Of a stretch of DNA of 64,000 nt, positions 47,354-56,396 are shown piece by piece (the first letter of the stretch is position 1; each line of letters starts with the position of its first letter). Source of the DNA: Pseudomonas putida (GTDB lineage Bacteria > Pseudomonadota > Gammaproteobacteria > Pseudomonadales > Pseudomonadaceae); NCBI RefSeq assembly GCF_001636055.1, contig NZ_CP011789.1, positions 1,364,001 through 1,428,000 on the forward strand, given 5' to 3'. Under the pieces are notes generated by a model. That model ran no database searches. It was not told where the DNA came from and was given only the letters and a program-made list of their open reading frames with translations. Made by a program: the position numbers and the translations under genes.

Positions 47354-48415
47354 ATGCCAGCCACCCCGTACAACACCGATGCAGCCCGCTGGCAGGCCGT
47401 CCAGGCCCGCGATCCAGAAGCGGCCGGTCACTTCGTCTATGCCGTGCGCACCACGGGCATTTATTGCCAGCCAGGCTGCAAGTCGCGCATGGCCAAGCGC
47501 GAAAACGTCGAGTTCTTCGATGATGCCGTCGCTGCCGAAGCCGCCGGCTACCGTCCGTGCAAACGCTGTACGGCAACCCTCGCCGACCCTGGCGCCAGGC
47601 GTACCGCGCTGGTTGCGCGTGCCTGCCGGCTGATCGAATCCCACGACAGCGCGCCTCAACTCGAGCAGCTGGGTGCTGAACTGGGTGTCAGCCCCTTCCA
47701 CCTGCACCGCTTGTTCAAGGCCGAAACCGGCCTCACACCCAAGGCCTATGCCTCGGCCTTTCGTGCCAGACGCTTGCGGGAGGGGCTGGAGCAGGCTGGC
47801 AGCGTCACTGACGCGATCTACGACGCAGGCTACAACTCCAACAGTCGCTTCTATGCCAGCGCGGGCCAGCGCCTGGGCATGCAGCCGCGTGAGTACCGGG
47901 CCGGCGGCGTGGGCGCGACCATTCGATTTGCCCTTGGCCAGTGCTTTCTCGGGGCGATCCTGGTGGCGCAAAGCGAGCGCGGCATCTGCGCGATCCTGCT
48001 CGGCGATGACCCGCAAACGCTGCTCGAACAGTTGCAGGACCAGTTCCCCAAGGCCCATTTCATCGGTGGTGATCCTGCTTTCGAGCGCCTGGTTGCCGAG
48101 GTGGTGGGTTTTGTCGAGCAGCCGTCGCTGGGGCTGCAACTGCCCCTCGATGTACAGGGCACCGCCTTCCAGGAGCGTGTCTGGCAGGCGCTGCGCGAGG
48201 TACCGGCGGGCGGCCGGGTCAGCTACAGCGATATCGCCGAGCGCATCGGCGCACCCAAGGCGGTGCGTGCCGTAGCCCTGGCCTGCGCAGCCAACCGCAT
48301 TGCCGTGGCAATTCCCTGCCACCGAGTGGTACGGCGTGACGGCGATGTCAGTGGCTATCGCTGGGGCGTGGAACGCAAGCGTCAGTTGCTGGCGCGAGAA
48401 ACGGTCATCACCTGA
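47354..48415 (+). CDS. ada: Bifunctional methyltransferase/transcriptional regulator Ada
   Basis: The 353-aa protein repairs methylphosphotriesters and O6-methylguanine and activates repair genes. The N-terminal zinc site uses C38 and C42 (GIYCQPGC) with YRPCKRC; C38 is the methyl acceptor. An AraC helix-turn-helix follows (about 95-180), and the C-terminal methyltransferase has the acceptor Cys in IPCHRVVR. All functional cysteines are present. Family members mostly read CRPSC at the first site; here it is CQPGC. Confidence 0.94.
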   Translation: MPATPYNTDAARWQAVQARDPEAAGHFVYAVRTTGIYCQPGCKSRMAKRENVEFFDDAVAAEAAGYRPCKRCTATLADPGARRTALVARACRLIESHDSAPQLEQLGAELGVSPFHLHRLFKAETGLTPKAYASAFRARRLREGLEQAGSVTDAIYDAGYNSNSRFYASAGQRLGMQPREYRAGGVGATIRFALGQCFLGAILVAQSERGICAILLGDDPQTLLEQLQDQFPKAHFIGGDPAFERLVAEVVGFVEQPSLGLQLPLDVQGTAFQERVWQALREVPAGGRVSYSDIAERIGAPKAVRAVALACAANRIAVAIPCHRVVRRDGDVSGYRWGVERKRQLLARETVIT

Positions 48416-48469
48416 TCGCCGCGGCAGCGTAGAATCCTCCGCCTGTCGAGCTGTATAGAGGGGATTTCG

Positions 48470-50872
48470 ATGAGGCGTATGAGCCTTGAGCGTTTTTACG
48501 TGGGAATTTTGGCATTGTTGCTGTGGGTGGCGACGCCTGCCTGGTCGGCGCCGGCCACGCCGGTATCGAGCCTGGCCGCTGCCGAACAGCAGGTGCTGGA
48601 CGAAGATGCCAGCCTGGATCAGTTGAGCGACCGGCTCGACCAGATCCGCCAGGGCGTGACCAGCAATGCCAATGACGATCTGCTCTCGCAACTGCGTCAG
48701 TCGGCGCTGCAGGTTCAGCGCCAGGCCGATGCCCTGGCCACGCAGCGTACGGCGGATGTCGCCCGGCTGGATGATCAGCTCAATGTGCTCGGGCCGGTGC
48801 AGCCCGAGGAGCCCGAGAGCCTGACGCGCCAGCGCCAGCAACTGGACAGGCAGAAAAAGGCCCTGGTGGCCGAGCAGACCGAAGCTACCCAGCTCACCCA
48901 GTCGGCGCGTGACCTGTCTACGCAGATCGTCAACCTGCGCCGCAGCCTGTTCAACTCGCAGATCACCAGCCGCGCCGCCAGCCCGCTGAGCCCGGCGTTC
49001 TGGTCGAGCCTGATCCGTCCTACCGATGAAGACGTGGCGCGCCTGCGCGACCTGCGCGGCGAGGCGGCAGATGCTGTGGCCAGTGCCCTCAGCGCCGAGC
49101 ACCGCTGGTTGTTCATTACCGCGCTGGTCGCTGCTGTGCTGGTCTGGACCTTGGTGCGCAAGGTGCTTGAGCGCCTGCTGGCCGATGCGATGATCCGCTG
49201 GCTGCCCGAAGGCCGCTTGCGCCGCAGCGCCCTGGCCTTGAGTGTGGCGCTGGCCACCCTGGCGACCATCGCCGGGTCCGTGTCGCTGCTGCGCTGGGGC
49301 CTGGAAAGCAGTGCCGAGCTGGGCGCGGATCTGGCCAGCCTGACCAACCACGTCCTTACCCTGGTGGTGTTCAGCGCCTTCATTTCTGGCCTGGGCCGCG
49401 CCATGCTGATGCTGCAACGCCCGTCCTGGCGCCTGCCGCCGATTCCCGACGAAGTGGCCAGCGCCCTGGGCTGGTTCCCGCAGGCTTTGGCCCTGGCGTT
49501 GGTGCTGCTGCTGACCCAGGAGCGCATCAACAGCGTCATCGGCACCAGCCTGGCGCTGACCCTGGCCACCAACGGCCTGACCGCGCTGGTGGTATCGCTG
49601 CTGTTCGTCGCTGTGCTGGTGCGCTATCGCCGCACTCGCCGCCAGCATGGGCTGGAGCGCCCGGCGGGCCTGGCGGGTCTGATCCCCTTCGTGGTGGTGG
49701 TGTGGGTCATCGCGATCCTGCTGGCGCTGCTCACCGGCTACCTCACCCTGGCCTACTTCCTGACCGCCAAGTTGCTGTGGATCAGCGTCGTGGCGGTGTG
49801 CGCCTACCTGCTGGTGACCGTGTTCGGCGACCTCTGCGAAACCTTGCTGTCGCCGCGTCAGCCCGGTGGGCTGGCGCTGGCCTCGGCGCTAGGCCTGCAG
49901 CAGCGTCACCAGGCCCAGGCCAGCACGGTACTGGCCGGTATCGGTCGGACCGTATTGCTGTTCATCGCCGCGTTGCTGGCCTTCATGCCCTCGGGCACCA
50001 GCCCCGGCGAGCTGCTGCTGAGCCTGGCCGACTGGGATGGTAGCGGTGGCAAGATCCTCGGCAATCTGAACATCGTGCCCCAGGATATCTTCCTGGCGCT
50101 GGCGATCTTCTTCGGCGGGCTGTTCGCCATCCGTGTGGTCAAGCGCTGGCTAAGCGAGCGTCTGTTGCCGGAAACCGACATGGACGCTGGCATGCGTGCC
50201 TCTTTGGTGACGCTGGTTGGCTACCTGGGCTTCCTGTTCCTGGCCATGCTGGTGATGTCGACCCTGCACATCAACCTGACCAGCCTGACCTGGGTGGTCA
50301 GTGCGCTGTCGGTGGGTATCGGTTTCGGTTTGCAGCAGATCGTGCAGAACTTCATCTCCGGCCTGATCCTGCTCACCGAACGTCCGGTGAAAGTGGGCGA
50401 CTGGGTCAGCCTGGCGGGGGTGGAAGGTGACATCCGGCGCATCAACGTGCGCGCCACCGAGATCCAGATGTCCGACCGTTCGACGGTGATCGTGCCCAAC
50501 TCGCAGTTCATCTCCCAGAACGTGCGCAACGTCACCATGGCCAACGCCCTGGGGGTGGTCGGTGTGACCCTGACCCTGCCCCTGGAGACCGATGCCAACC
50601 ACGTGCGCGAGCTGCTGCTGCAGGCCTATCGCGACCACGAGGCGATCCTCGATGCCCCGGCGCCGTCGGTAACCTTCAAGGATTTGACCGCCAGCGGCAT
50701 GGTGCTCAGCGCCAGCGGCTACGTGGCCGGGCCGCGGCAGGTGTCGGGCGCGCGCAGCGACCTGCTGTTCGCCATTCTCGGGCGCCTGCGCGAGGAAGGC
50801 ATCGCACTGTCGTCGCCGCAGAGCATGGTGTTGCTGCAGGAAGGGACGCGGGCGGTTGACGAGTCGGTGTGA
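48470..50872 (+). CDS. DUF3772/MscS-family mechanosensitive channel (MscK-like)
   Basis: The 800-aa inner-membrane protein has a signal peptide (cleavage near WSA at about 26), a periplasmic coiled-coil DUF3772 domain (about 30-190) and several TM segments (about 210-560). The C-terminal MscS pore and beta domain (VSALSVGIGFGLQQIVQNFISG; VKVGDWVSLAGVEGDIRRI) follows. It should release solutes under hypo-osmotic shock. GAGGGG precedes the ATG at 48470. Confidence 0.9.
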   Translation: MRRMSLERFYVGILALLLWVATPAWSAPATPVSSLAAAEQQVLDEDASLDQLSDRLDQIRQGVTSNANDDLLSQLRQSALQVQRQADALATQRTADVARLDDQLNVLGPVQPEEPESLTRQRQQLDRQKKALVAEQTEATQLTQSARDLSTQIVNLRRSLFNSQITSRAASPLSPAFWSSLIRPTDEDVARLRDLRGEAADAVASALSAEHRWLFITALVAAVLVWTLVRKVLERLLADAMIRWLPEGRLRRSALALSVALATLATIAGSVSLLRWGLESSAELGADLASLTNHVLTLVVFSAFISGLGRAMLMLQRPSWRLPPIPDEVASALGWFPQALALALVLLLTQERINSVIGTSLALTLATNGLTALVVSLLFVAVLVRYRRTRRQHGLERPAGLAGLIPFVVVVWVIAILLALLTGYLTLAYFLTAKLLWISVVAVCAYLLVTVFGDLCETLLSPRQPGGLALASALGLQQRHQAQASTVLAGIGRTVLLFIAALLAFMPSGTSPGELLLSLADWDGSGGKILGNLNIVPQDIFLALAIFFGGLFAIRVVKRWLSERLLPETDMDAGMRASLVTLVGYLGFLFLAMLVMSTLHINLTSLTWVVSALSVGIGFGLQQIVQNFISGLILLTERPVKVGDWVSLAGVEGDIRRINVRATEIQMSDRSTVIVPNSQFISQNVRNVTMANALGVVGVTLTLPLETDANHVRELLLQAYRDHEAILDAPAPSVTFKDLTASGMVLSASGYVAGPRQVSGARSDLLFAILGRLREEGIALSSPQSMVLLQEGTRAVDESV

Positions 50873-50894
50873 CACAAATGGGGCCGCTTTGCGG

Positions 50895-50995
50895 CCCATC
50901 GCGGGACCCGCCCGCTCCCACAGATTTAGTGGGATATCCGTCCACCCTCTGCGCATGCCCCGATCAGTGTGGGAGCGGGCGGGTCCCGCGATGGG
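50895..50995. repeat. REPIN: two REP elements in perfect 28-bp inverted repeat
   Basis: Arms 50895-50922 and 50968-50995 are exact reverse complements, core gcgggacccgcccgctccca. They flank a 45-base spacer between convergent genes. It may also stop transcription from both sides. Confidence 0.88.
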
Positions 50996-51028
50996 CTGCA
51001 AGGCAGCCCCAACTGCATCACCGAGACC

Positions 51029-52459
51029 TCAGCCTACGCACCGCGTCACGTGCTTCACCGACAGATACCCCGACAATCCCCAAGGCCCAAGCTCGCGCCC
51101 GATCCCGCTGCCCTTGGTGCCCCCCCATGAAGTTTCGACGAACACCGCCTGCACCGAATTGATCCATACATGCCCGACCTCCAGCGCATCAGCCACGCGC
51201 TCGGCGCGTTCGAGGTCCGCTGAGCAGACCGTGGCTACCAGGCCGAAGCGGCTGTCGTTGGCCTGGGCGATCGCTTGTTCCTCGGTGGTGAACCGGCGTG
51301 CGCACAGCACCGGGCCGAAAATCTCTTCGCTCCACAAGCGGCTGGTCTCGGGCACATCGACGTACAGTGTCGGACTGACGAACCAACCCTCTGCGTCCAA
51401 CGCCTTGCCTCCGGCCAGGCACTTCAGCCCTTCCTCGCGCGCGGTGGCGAAATAGCCGGCGACCTTGAGCCACTGCGCCTGGCTGGTCAGCGGTCCCATC
51501 TCCACTTCCTCGACCAGCGGGTTGCCCACGCGCAGTTTCTCCAGCGCCGCCTGCAGCCGTGGTAGCAGCGTGTCGGCGATACCGTCCTGCACCAGCAGGC
51601 GCGAGGTGGCCGAGCACATCTGCCCGGCGTTCCAGGTGATGCCGGCGACAATCCACTCCACCGCCTGGTCTGGGTCGCAGTCGTCGAACACAACGATCGC
51701 CGACTTGCCGCCCAGCTCCAGTGTCACTGGCCGGCACTGGGCTGCGGCGCTACGCATGACCTGGCTGCCGACGGCATTGCTGCCGGTGAACGACAGCTTG
51801 TCCAGGCCGTTGTGGCCACTCAGCGCCGCGCCGGTCTCGGCCTTGCCGTTGACGATGTTCAGCACCCCGGCCGGCAGCCCAAGCTGTTGGGCGATCTGGC
51901 CGTAGGCCTGTTCGATCAGTGGGGTGATCTCCGAAGGCTTGAGCACCACGGTGCAGCCGGCGGCCAGGGCCGGGGCGAGCTTCCAGGCGCTGGTCACCAG
52001 CGGGAAGTTCCACGGCACGATCAGCCCGACCACGCCGACGGCTTCCAGGCGGGTACGCGCGGTAAAGCCTGGAGCGGCCAGGGGGACGTCGCGGTTCTTC
52101 TGCGGCAGTTGTTCGGCGAGCTCGGCGTAGTAAGCGAAGGTTGCCACCGCGTCGTCCAGATCGATCTCGGCCTCGTGCCGTGGCTTGCCATTGTTGCGCA
52201 TCTGCAGCGCGATCAGTTCTTCGCGGCGGGCACCGAGTTGCTCGGCAAATCCGCGTAGCAGGGCCGCGCGCTCGGCGGCCGGGCGGCTCTTCCAGGCGGG
52301 CAGGGCACGGCGTGCGGCTTGCACCGCCTCGTCGACCTGGGCGCTGCTGGCCGATCTCAGCTCGGCGAAAGGTGCGCCCAGAGAGGGATCGTAGACGCTG
52401 ATGCTGTCGTTGCCTTGGCCTTCGACCCAGCGGCCGTCGATGTAATGGGGAGTGGTCAT
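51029..52459 (-). CDS. Aldehyde dehydrogenase (betaine/gamma-aminobutyraldehyde type)
   Basis: The 476-aa NAD(P)-dependent enzyme oxidises an aldehyde to the acid. Landmarks are the nucleotide motif LSFTGSNAVGSQVM, the catalytic Glu in TLELGGKSAIVV and the catalytic Cys in NAGQMCSATSR; SEEIFGPVL is near the C-terminus. It looks like betaine-aldehyde/aminoaldehyde dehydrogenases. The ATG at 52459 follows GGAAC. It is the last gene of an operon with a permease and an NTF2-like protein, so its substrate may arise from what the permease imports. Confidence 0.9.
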   Translation of the reverse strand: MTTPHYIDGRWVEGQGNDSISVYDPSLGAPFAELRSASSAQVDEAVQAARRALPAWKSRPAAERAALLRGFAEQLGARREELIALQMRNNGKPRHEAEIDLDDAVATFAYYAELAEQLPQKNRDVPLAAPGFTARTRLEAVGVVGLIVPWNFPLVTSAWKLAPALAAGCTVVLKPSEITPLIEQAYGQIAQQLGLPAGVLNIVNGKAETGAALSGHNGLDKLSFTGSNAVGSQVMRSAAAQCRPVTLELGGKSAIVVFDDCDPDQAVEWIVAGITWNAGQMCSATSRLLVQDGIADTLLPRLQAALEKLRVGNPLVEEVEMGPLTSQAQWLKVAGYFATAREEGLKCLAGGKALDAEGWFVSPTLYVDVPETSRLWSEEIFGPVLCARRFTTEEQAIAQANDSRFGLVATVCSADLERAERVADALEVGHVWINSVQAVFVETSWGGTKGSGIGRELGPWGLSGYLSVKHVTRCVG

Positions 52460-52473
52460 GGTCGGGGTTCCAG

Positions 52474-53973
52474 TCAGGCCATTTCGGCAGTGGTCACGGG
52501 TGTCACGGGAGCGCTTTTGCAACGTACCCAGCGCGGGCCGCGCGGGCCGTAGACACCGGCAGGTTCGGGGAACAGGTTGAGCAGGATCAGGTACAGCACG
52601 CCGGCGATGCCGAGGGTGACCGGCAGGCTCAGGTCGATGCCGCCAGCCAGGTCACCGAGCGGGCCGACGAACTGTCCCGGCAGGTTGACGAAACAGAGGC
52701 CCACGGCGGCGCTGGGGATCCAGGCGCCCATGCCGCGCCAGTTCCAGCCGTGCAGGAACCAGTAGTGCCCGCCACGCTGGCCGCGGGTGAACACTTGCAG
52801 GTCGTCGGCGTGGTAGAAGCCACGGCGGGTGATCAGGCCGAGGATCATGATCACCATCCACGGGCTGGTGCAGGTGATGATCAGCACGGCGAAGGTCGAC
52901 ACGCTCTGCACCAGGTTGAAGGCGAAGCGGCCGATGAAGATGAAGGCGATCGCCAGCACACCGATCAGCAGGGTGGCGGCCGCGCGGCTGAGCAGGCGTG
53001 GGAACACGCTGGACATATCCAGCCCGGTGCCGTACAGCGCGGTGGTACCGGTGGACATGCCACCGATCACGGCAATCAGGCACACCGGCAGGAAGAACCA
53101 GGCCGGCGAGATCGCCAGCAGGCCGCCGACATAGTTGTTGGCGGCGATGTAGTCCGGCGCCTGGCTGGCCACCAGGGTCGCGGTGCACAGACCGAACAGG
53201 AACGGGATCAGGGTCGCGGCCTGGGCCAGGATCACCGCCAGCATGATGCGCGATTTCGGGGTCTGGCGCGGGATGTAGCGTGACCAGTCACCGAGGAACG
53301 CGCCGAAGGACACCGGGTTGCTCATGGCGAGGATCGCGGCGCCAACGAAGGCGGCCCAGAAGCCCGGCTGGCCGAGATTGACGCTGCCGGCGAAGCCCGC
53401 GTCGAACGGGCCGGCGAAGGCGGCGATGCCGAGCAGGAACAGCAGGCTCGAAGCCCATACCGCAATCTTGTTGACCCACAGCATGAAGCGGAAACCAAAG
53501 ATGCATACCACCAGTACCAGCACTGCGAACAGGCCATAGGCCAGACCCAGGGTGAGGTCGGTTTCGGGCAGCCCGACCAGGCGCTTGGCGCCGCCGATCA
53601 GGGCATCGCCCGAGCTCCACACCGACAACGAAAAGAACGCCACGGCGGTCAGCAGCGACAGGAACGAGCCGACGATGCGTCCGTGTACGCCAAAATGCGC
53701 GCCCGACGAGACGGCGTTGTTGGTGCCGTTGAGTGCGCCGAACAGCCCCATGGGGGCAAGGATCAGCGAACCGACACCGACGCCGAGCAGGATCGCCCAC
53801 AGCCCCGCCTGGAAGGACAGCCCGAACAGTACCGGGAAGCTGCCGAGCACGGCGGTGGCGAAGGTATTGGCACCGCCGAAGATCAGGCGGAACAGGTCAA
53901 GCGGGGTGGCGTCGCGTTGATCGTCGGGGATCTGTTCGACGCCATTGGTCTCGATACCGGTCGAGTGGCTCAT
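52474..53973 (-). CDS. NCS1-family nucleobase/cytosine-type permease
   Basis: The 499-aa inner-membrane protein has about twelve TM segments. LFRLIFGGANTFATAV and LNGTNNAVSSGAHFGVHG are typical of the NCS1 (purine, cytosine, hydantoin, thiamine) family. The ATG at 53973 follows GGAGCATC. Fourteen bases separate its stop from the aldehyde dehydrogenase. It also lies downstream of an NTF2-like gene by 82 bases. Substrate unknown. Confidence 0.87.
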   Translation of the reverse strand: MSHSTGIETNGVEQIPDDQRDATPLDLFRLIFGGANTFATAVLGSFPVLFGLSFQAGLWAILLGVGVGSLILAPMGLFGALNGTNNAVSSGAHFGVHGRIVGSFLSLLTAVAFFSLSVWSSGDALIGGAKRLVGLPETDLTLGLAYGLFAVLVLVVCIFGFRFMLWVNKIAVWASSLLFLLGIAAFAGPFDAGFAGSVNLGQPGFWAAFVGAAILAMSNPVSFGAFLGDWSRYIPRQTPKSRIMLAVILAQAATLIPFLFGLCTATLVASQAPDYIAANNYVGGLLAISPAWFFLPVCLIAVIGGMSTGTTALYGTGLDMSSVFPRLLSRAAATLLIGVLAIAFIFIGRFAFNLVQSVSTFAVLIITCTSPWMVIMILGLITRRGFYHADDLQVFTRGQRGGHYWFLHGWNWRGMGAWIPSAAVGLCFVNLPGQFVGPLGDLAGGIDLSLPVTLGIAGVLYLILLNLFPEPAGVYGPRGPRWVRCKSAPVTPVTTAEMA

Positions 53974-54055
53974 GGTGATGCTCCAGCGCGAGTGTTGTTG
54001 GCCTGTGGGCTTTGTTGTTGGTGCGATGGCAGTGCGGCAAGGCCGTTGTCGAAAG

Positions 54056-54445
54056 TCAGGTGCAGGAGGCGACCGACAGGTGTTCATGGCACGCCAGCCA
54101 GCGCTCGCCTTGCAGGCGGAACACGATGGTCTCGCGCTCGTTCAGCGCCTGTTCCTGCTCGGCAATGCGAATGCGTGTGGCCACGTCGTGCATGAAGATC
54201 GCCAGATCGCCCTGCAGGCTCACGTGGGCATTGCTCGACGCGCAGTCGAGCACGGCAAAGCCGTCGGCTTGCCACTGAGCCCAAAGGTCTTCATAGGCGC
54301 GCCGAGACAGCAGCGGGTGGGGCAGCGTATGGAACAGGAAGGTGGCGTCTTCGCTGAAACAGGCGAAATAGCGGGCGGTGTCGTTACTGGCAAAGGCGTC
54401 GACGAGGTCGGCGGCAGCTTGCCGTACCTGGAGGGTCTGGTCCAC
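54056..54445 (-). CDS. SnoaL/NTF2-like protein
   Basis: The 129-aa cytoplasmic protein has the alpha/beta-barrel pattern of SnoaL/DUF4440 proteins (AAADLVDAFASNDTARYFACFSED at its core). Such folds act as isomerases, dehydratases or binding proteins. The best start is a GTG at 54445 after GAGG; there is no ATG in range. It heads the operon with the permease and aldehyde dehydrogenase. Confidence 0.8.
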   Translation of the reverse strand: MDQTLQVRQAAADLVDAFASNDTARYFACFSEDATFLFHTLPHPLLSRRAYEDLWAQWQADGFAVLDCASSNAHVSLQGDLAIFMHDVATRIRIAEQEQALNERETIVFRLQGERWLACHEHLSVASCT

Positions 54446-54513
54446 GGGAGTGGCCTCACGGTTATTGTGATTGTGGTGAGGCGATTCTGGAGAGACGTGC
54501 CAAGGGGAAAAAT

Positions 54514-54569
54514 CGGCGGGGGCAAATAATCAGTTCACGATTTTCTGAACTGATTATTTGCCCCCGCCG
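54514..54569 (-). terminator. Very long (24-bp) Rho-independent terminator
   Basis: Perfect 24-base arms (54514-54537 and 54546-54569) enclose the eight-base loop CGATTTTC. In the minus-strand sense the stem is followed by ATTTTT. It lies nine bases beyond the stop of the coiled-coil cassette and also insulates the NTF2-like operon. Confidence 0.93.
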
Positions 54570-54577
54570 GGCGGCCA

Positions 54578-56368
54578 TTAATCGGCGTTGAGTTCGTTAC
54601 GGTAGTTTTCCAGGTACACCTGACGCTCGTGGCTGGCGGCATTGCGATCGGCTGCGATCATGTCCAGCTTGCCCGCCGCCTCGGTGAGATAGGCGGGCAG
54701 TTCATCGTTGGTGATGTACTTTCCGGACAGTTTGTTGAGCTTGCTCCAGCCGTCCTTGAATGTCAGGGCGAAATGATCGGAGACAATGCCGACGGCGATC
54801 CACTGCCCGGTCTGGCTGATGAAGAATGCGTCGGTGGACTCACACAATTGCGAAAAGAGGTAGTCGCGACTCGAGTCGATGTCTTCGGCATCTTCGAACT
54901 CTTCGATCTGCTCTTGGGCATCCTGGCGGATGACCTCCATGAAGTCGCAGAACGAGCGGAAGAAGAACGCTATTTCCACGACGATTTCACGGGTGCGCTT
55001 GAGGGCGCTCACGCTCAGGTTCAGTGACCTGATCGCCAGCTCGATGATCTCCTGCTCGCTGCCCTTGCCTGCCATCAGCACGGAAACTTCCAGCAGTTCG
55101 GCTGCCTGTTCGCGCCTGGCGGTCTCGTACTTGTCGGCATTATCGAGCATCTGCAGCTGCATCTGGCGCAGGTTGTTGGCCTGTGCCCGGCTGGCATCGC
55201 TGATATCACCGGCTGCCGAGGCCAGAGCCTGGAGCGCGGACTCCAGTGATCCAAGGTGCTCCTTGGCCTCCTGGTGCTTGGCCTTGGCCTTGGCCAGAAG
55301 CCCTTCGGCTTCGGTGATCCGGTTCTCCAGCACCTTGAGTTTGCCGGTGTCGGCCTCCTTGCCTTTCTGCGCCTGATAACCTGAGATCGACGTCTGCAGT
55401 TTGTCCACCTCCTCCTTTATCAACGCCAGTTCGGCGCGATGCTCGGAGCGCTCTTTCTTCAGGCGGATGAGGTCGCCAGTGGCGTTGCCCTGGGCACCGT
55501 TGGCGCCTTTTCCGACGCCTGCGGCGACTGAGGCAGCGGCGACCAGAGACGAGCTGCCGCCGCTGGCAGCCATGGCCGCCAGTGGCATGGCGGCCGATAT
55601 CACCTGCGCAGCACCACGCAGGATGCCTGCCCAGAAGGCGCGCTCCTCGGAAGACTTGGCTTGATTTGCATAGTCGCGGGCGAGTGACTCGTAGCGCTTG
55701 ACCTGTTGTTGCATGTCGGCTATCAGCGATTCCAGTTGTTTGCTGCGAGCCTTGTGCTGAAGAATTTCCTGGCGAATTTTTTCGTTGGCCTCAAGTGTCG
55801 TGCTCAAGGCCATTTCGCTGCTGGCAGTCACTTCGTGGGTGTCATCGATGATGCAATCGTAGCGGTCGACGATGGTTTGCAGGCTCGCGTTGACCGCCAT
55901 GGCCGAGTTTTTGATCTCGTTGGCCATCTCCATCAGTTCTTTGTTTACGAAGCGCTTGATCTGCGCGATGTCACCGGTTTCCTTGGCGGCGGTCCAGCCG
56001 GTCAGGCCGCGGTTGAGCTTGCGGGTGAGACGGCTGGCGGCATTGCTGGCGGCCTTGATCTGGCGTTCGCTCTCCTGCTGCGCTTTGATCAGGTTGTTCA
56101 TGATGCTGCTGATCTTGACGCGGATGTCGCCGTTGCGTTGGGGCGTGGTGTTGTAGGCGATGTAGAGCAGGTCGATGGCGTGATCCGTATCGATCTTCGC
56201 GCGTGATGAGTCGTAGGAGCCTTCGATCCTGTTCACATAGTGAGTCACGAGCGGGCTGTCGACGGTTGGCAGGTTCAACGGTTGGGATGCGCCATGGGTT
56301 GCCAGTTCCTGACGGATGTTTTTTTCGATCAGGGCTCTGCGGCTGATGAATGGGGTAAGTTCAGACAT
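54578..56368 (-). CDS. Large coiled-coil protein with central hydrophobic segment; possible alpha-helical pore former
   Basis: I do not recognise a family for this 596-aa protein. It has no signal peptide. Long amphipathic coiled coils (about residues 85-250 and 315-445) flank a single hydrophobic, Ala/Gly/Ser-rich region (about 265-305; AAQVISAAMPLAAMAASGG). A more globular C-terminus has FFFRSFCDFMEVI. One hydrophobic head inside a helical bundle is the architecture of ClyA/Xax/Mak-type alpha pore formers, though at greater length. AGAGG precedes the ATG at 56368. It follows the secreted protein gene by 28 bases. Base use seems slightly AT-richer than neighbours. Confidence 0.7.
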   Translation of the reverse strand: MSELTPFISRRALIEKNIRQELATHGASQPLNLPTVDSPLVTHYVNRIEGSYDSSRAKIDTDHAIDLLYIAYNTTPQRNGDIRVKISSIMNNLIKAQQESERQIKAASNAASRLTRKLNRGLTGWTAAKETGDIAQIKRFVNKELMEMANEIKNSAMAVNASLQTIVDRYDCIIDDTHEVTASSEMALSTTLEANEKIRQEILQHKARSKQLESLIADMQQQVKRYESLARDYANQAKSSEERAFWAGILRGAAQVISAAMPLAAMAASGGSSSLVAAASVAAGVGKGANGAQGNATGDLIRLKKERSEHRAELALIKEEVDKLQTSISGYQAQKGKEADTGKLKVLENRITEAEGLLAKAKAKHQEAKEHLGSLESALQALASAAGDISDASRAQANNLRQMQLQMLDNADKYETARREQAAELLEVSVLMAGKGSEQEIIELAIRSLNLSVSALKRTREIVVEIAFFFRSFCDFMEVIRQDAQEQIEEFEDAEDIDSSRDYLFSQLCESTDAFFISQTGQWIAVGIVSDHFALTFKDGWSKLNKLSGKYITNDELPAYLTEAAGKLDMIAADRNAASHERQVYLENYRNELNAD

Positions 56369-56396
56369 GGTGGACCTCTTCTGTGAATTGGGAGAA

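Noticed and set aside
46553..49648. A 1031-codon minus-strand open frame across alkA-type, ada and mscS genes.
   Set aside because: It crosses three well-supported genes on the other strand and has shadow-frame composition.
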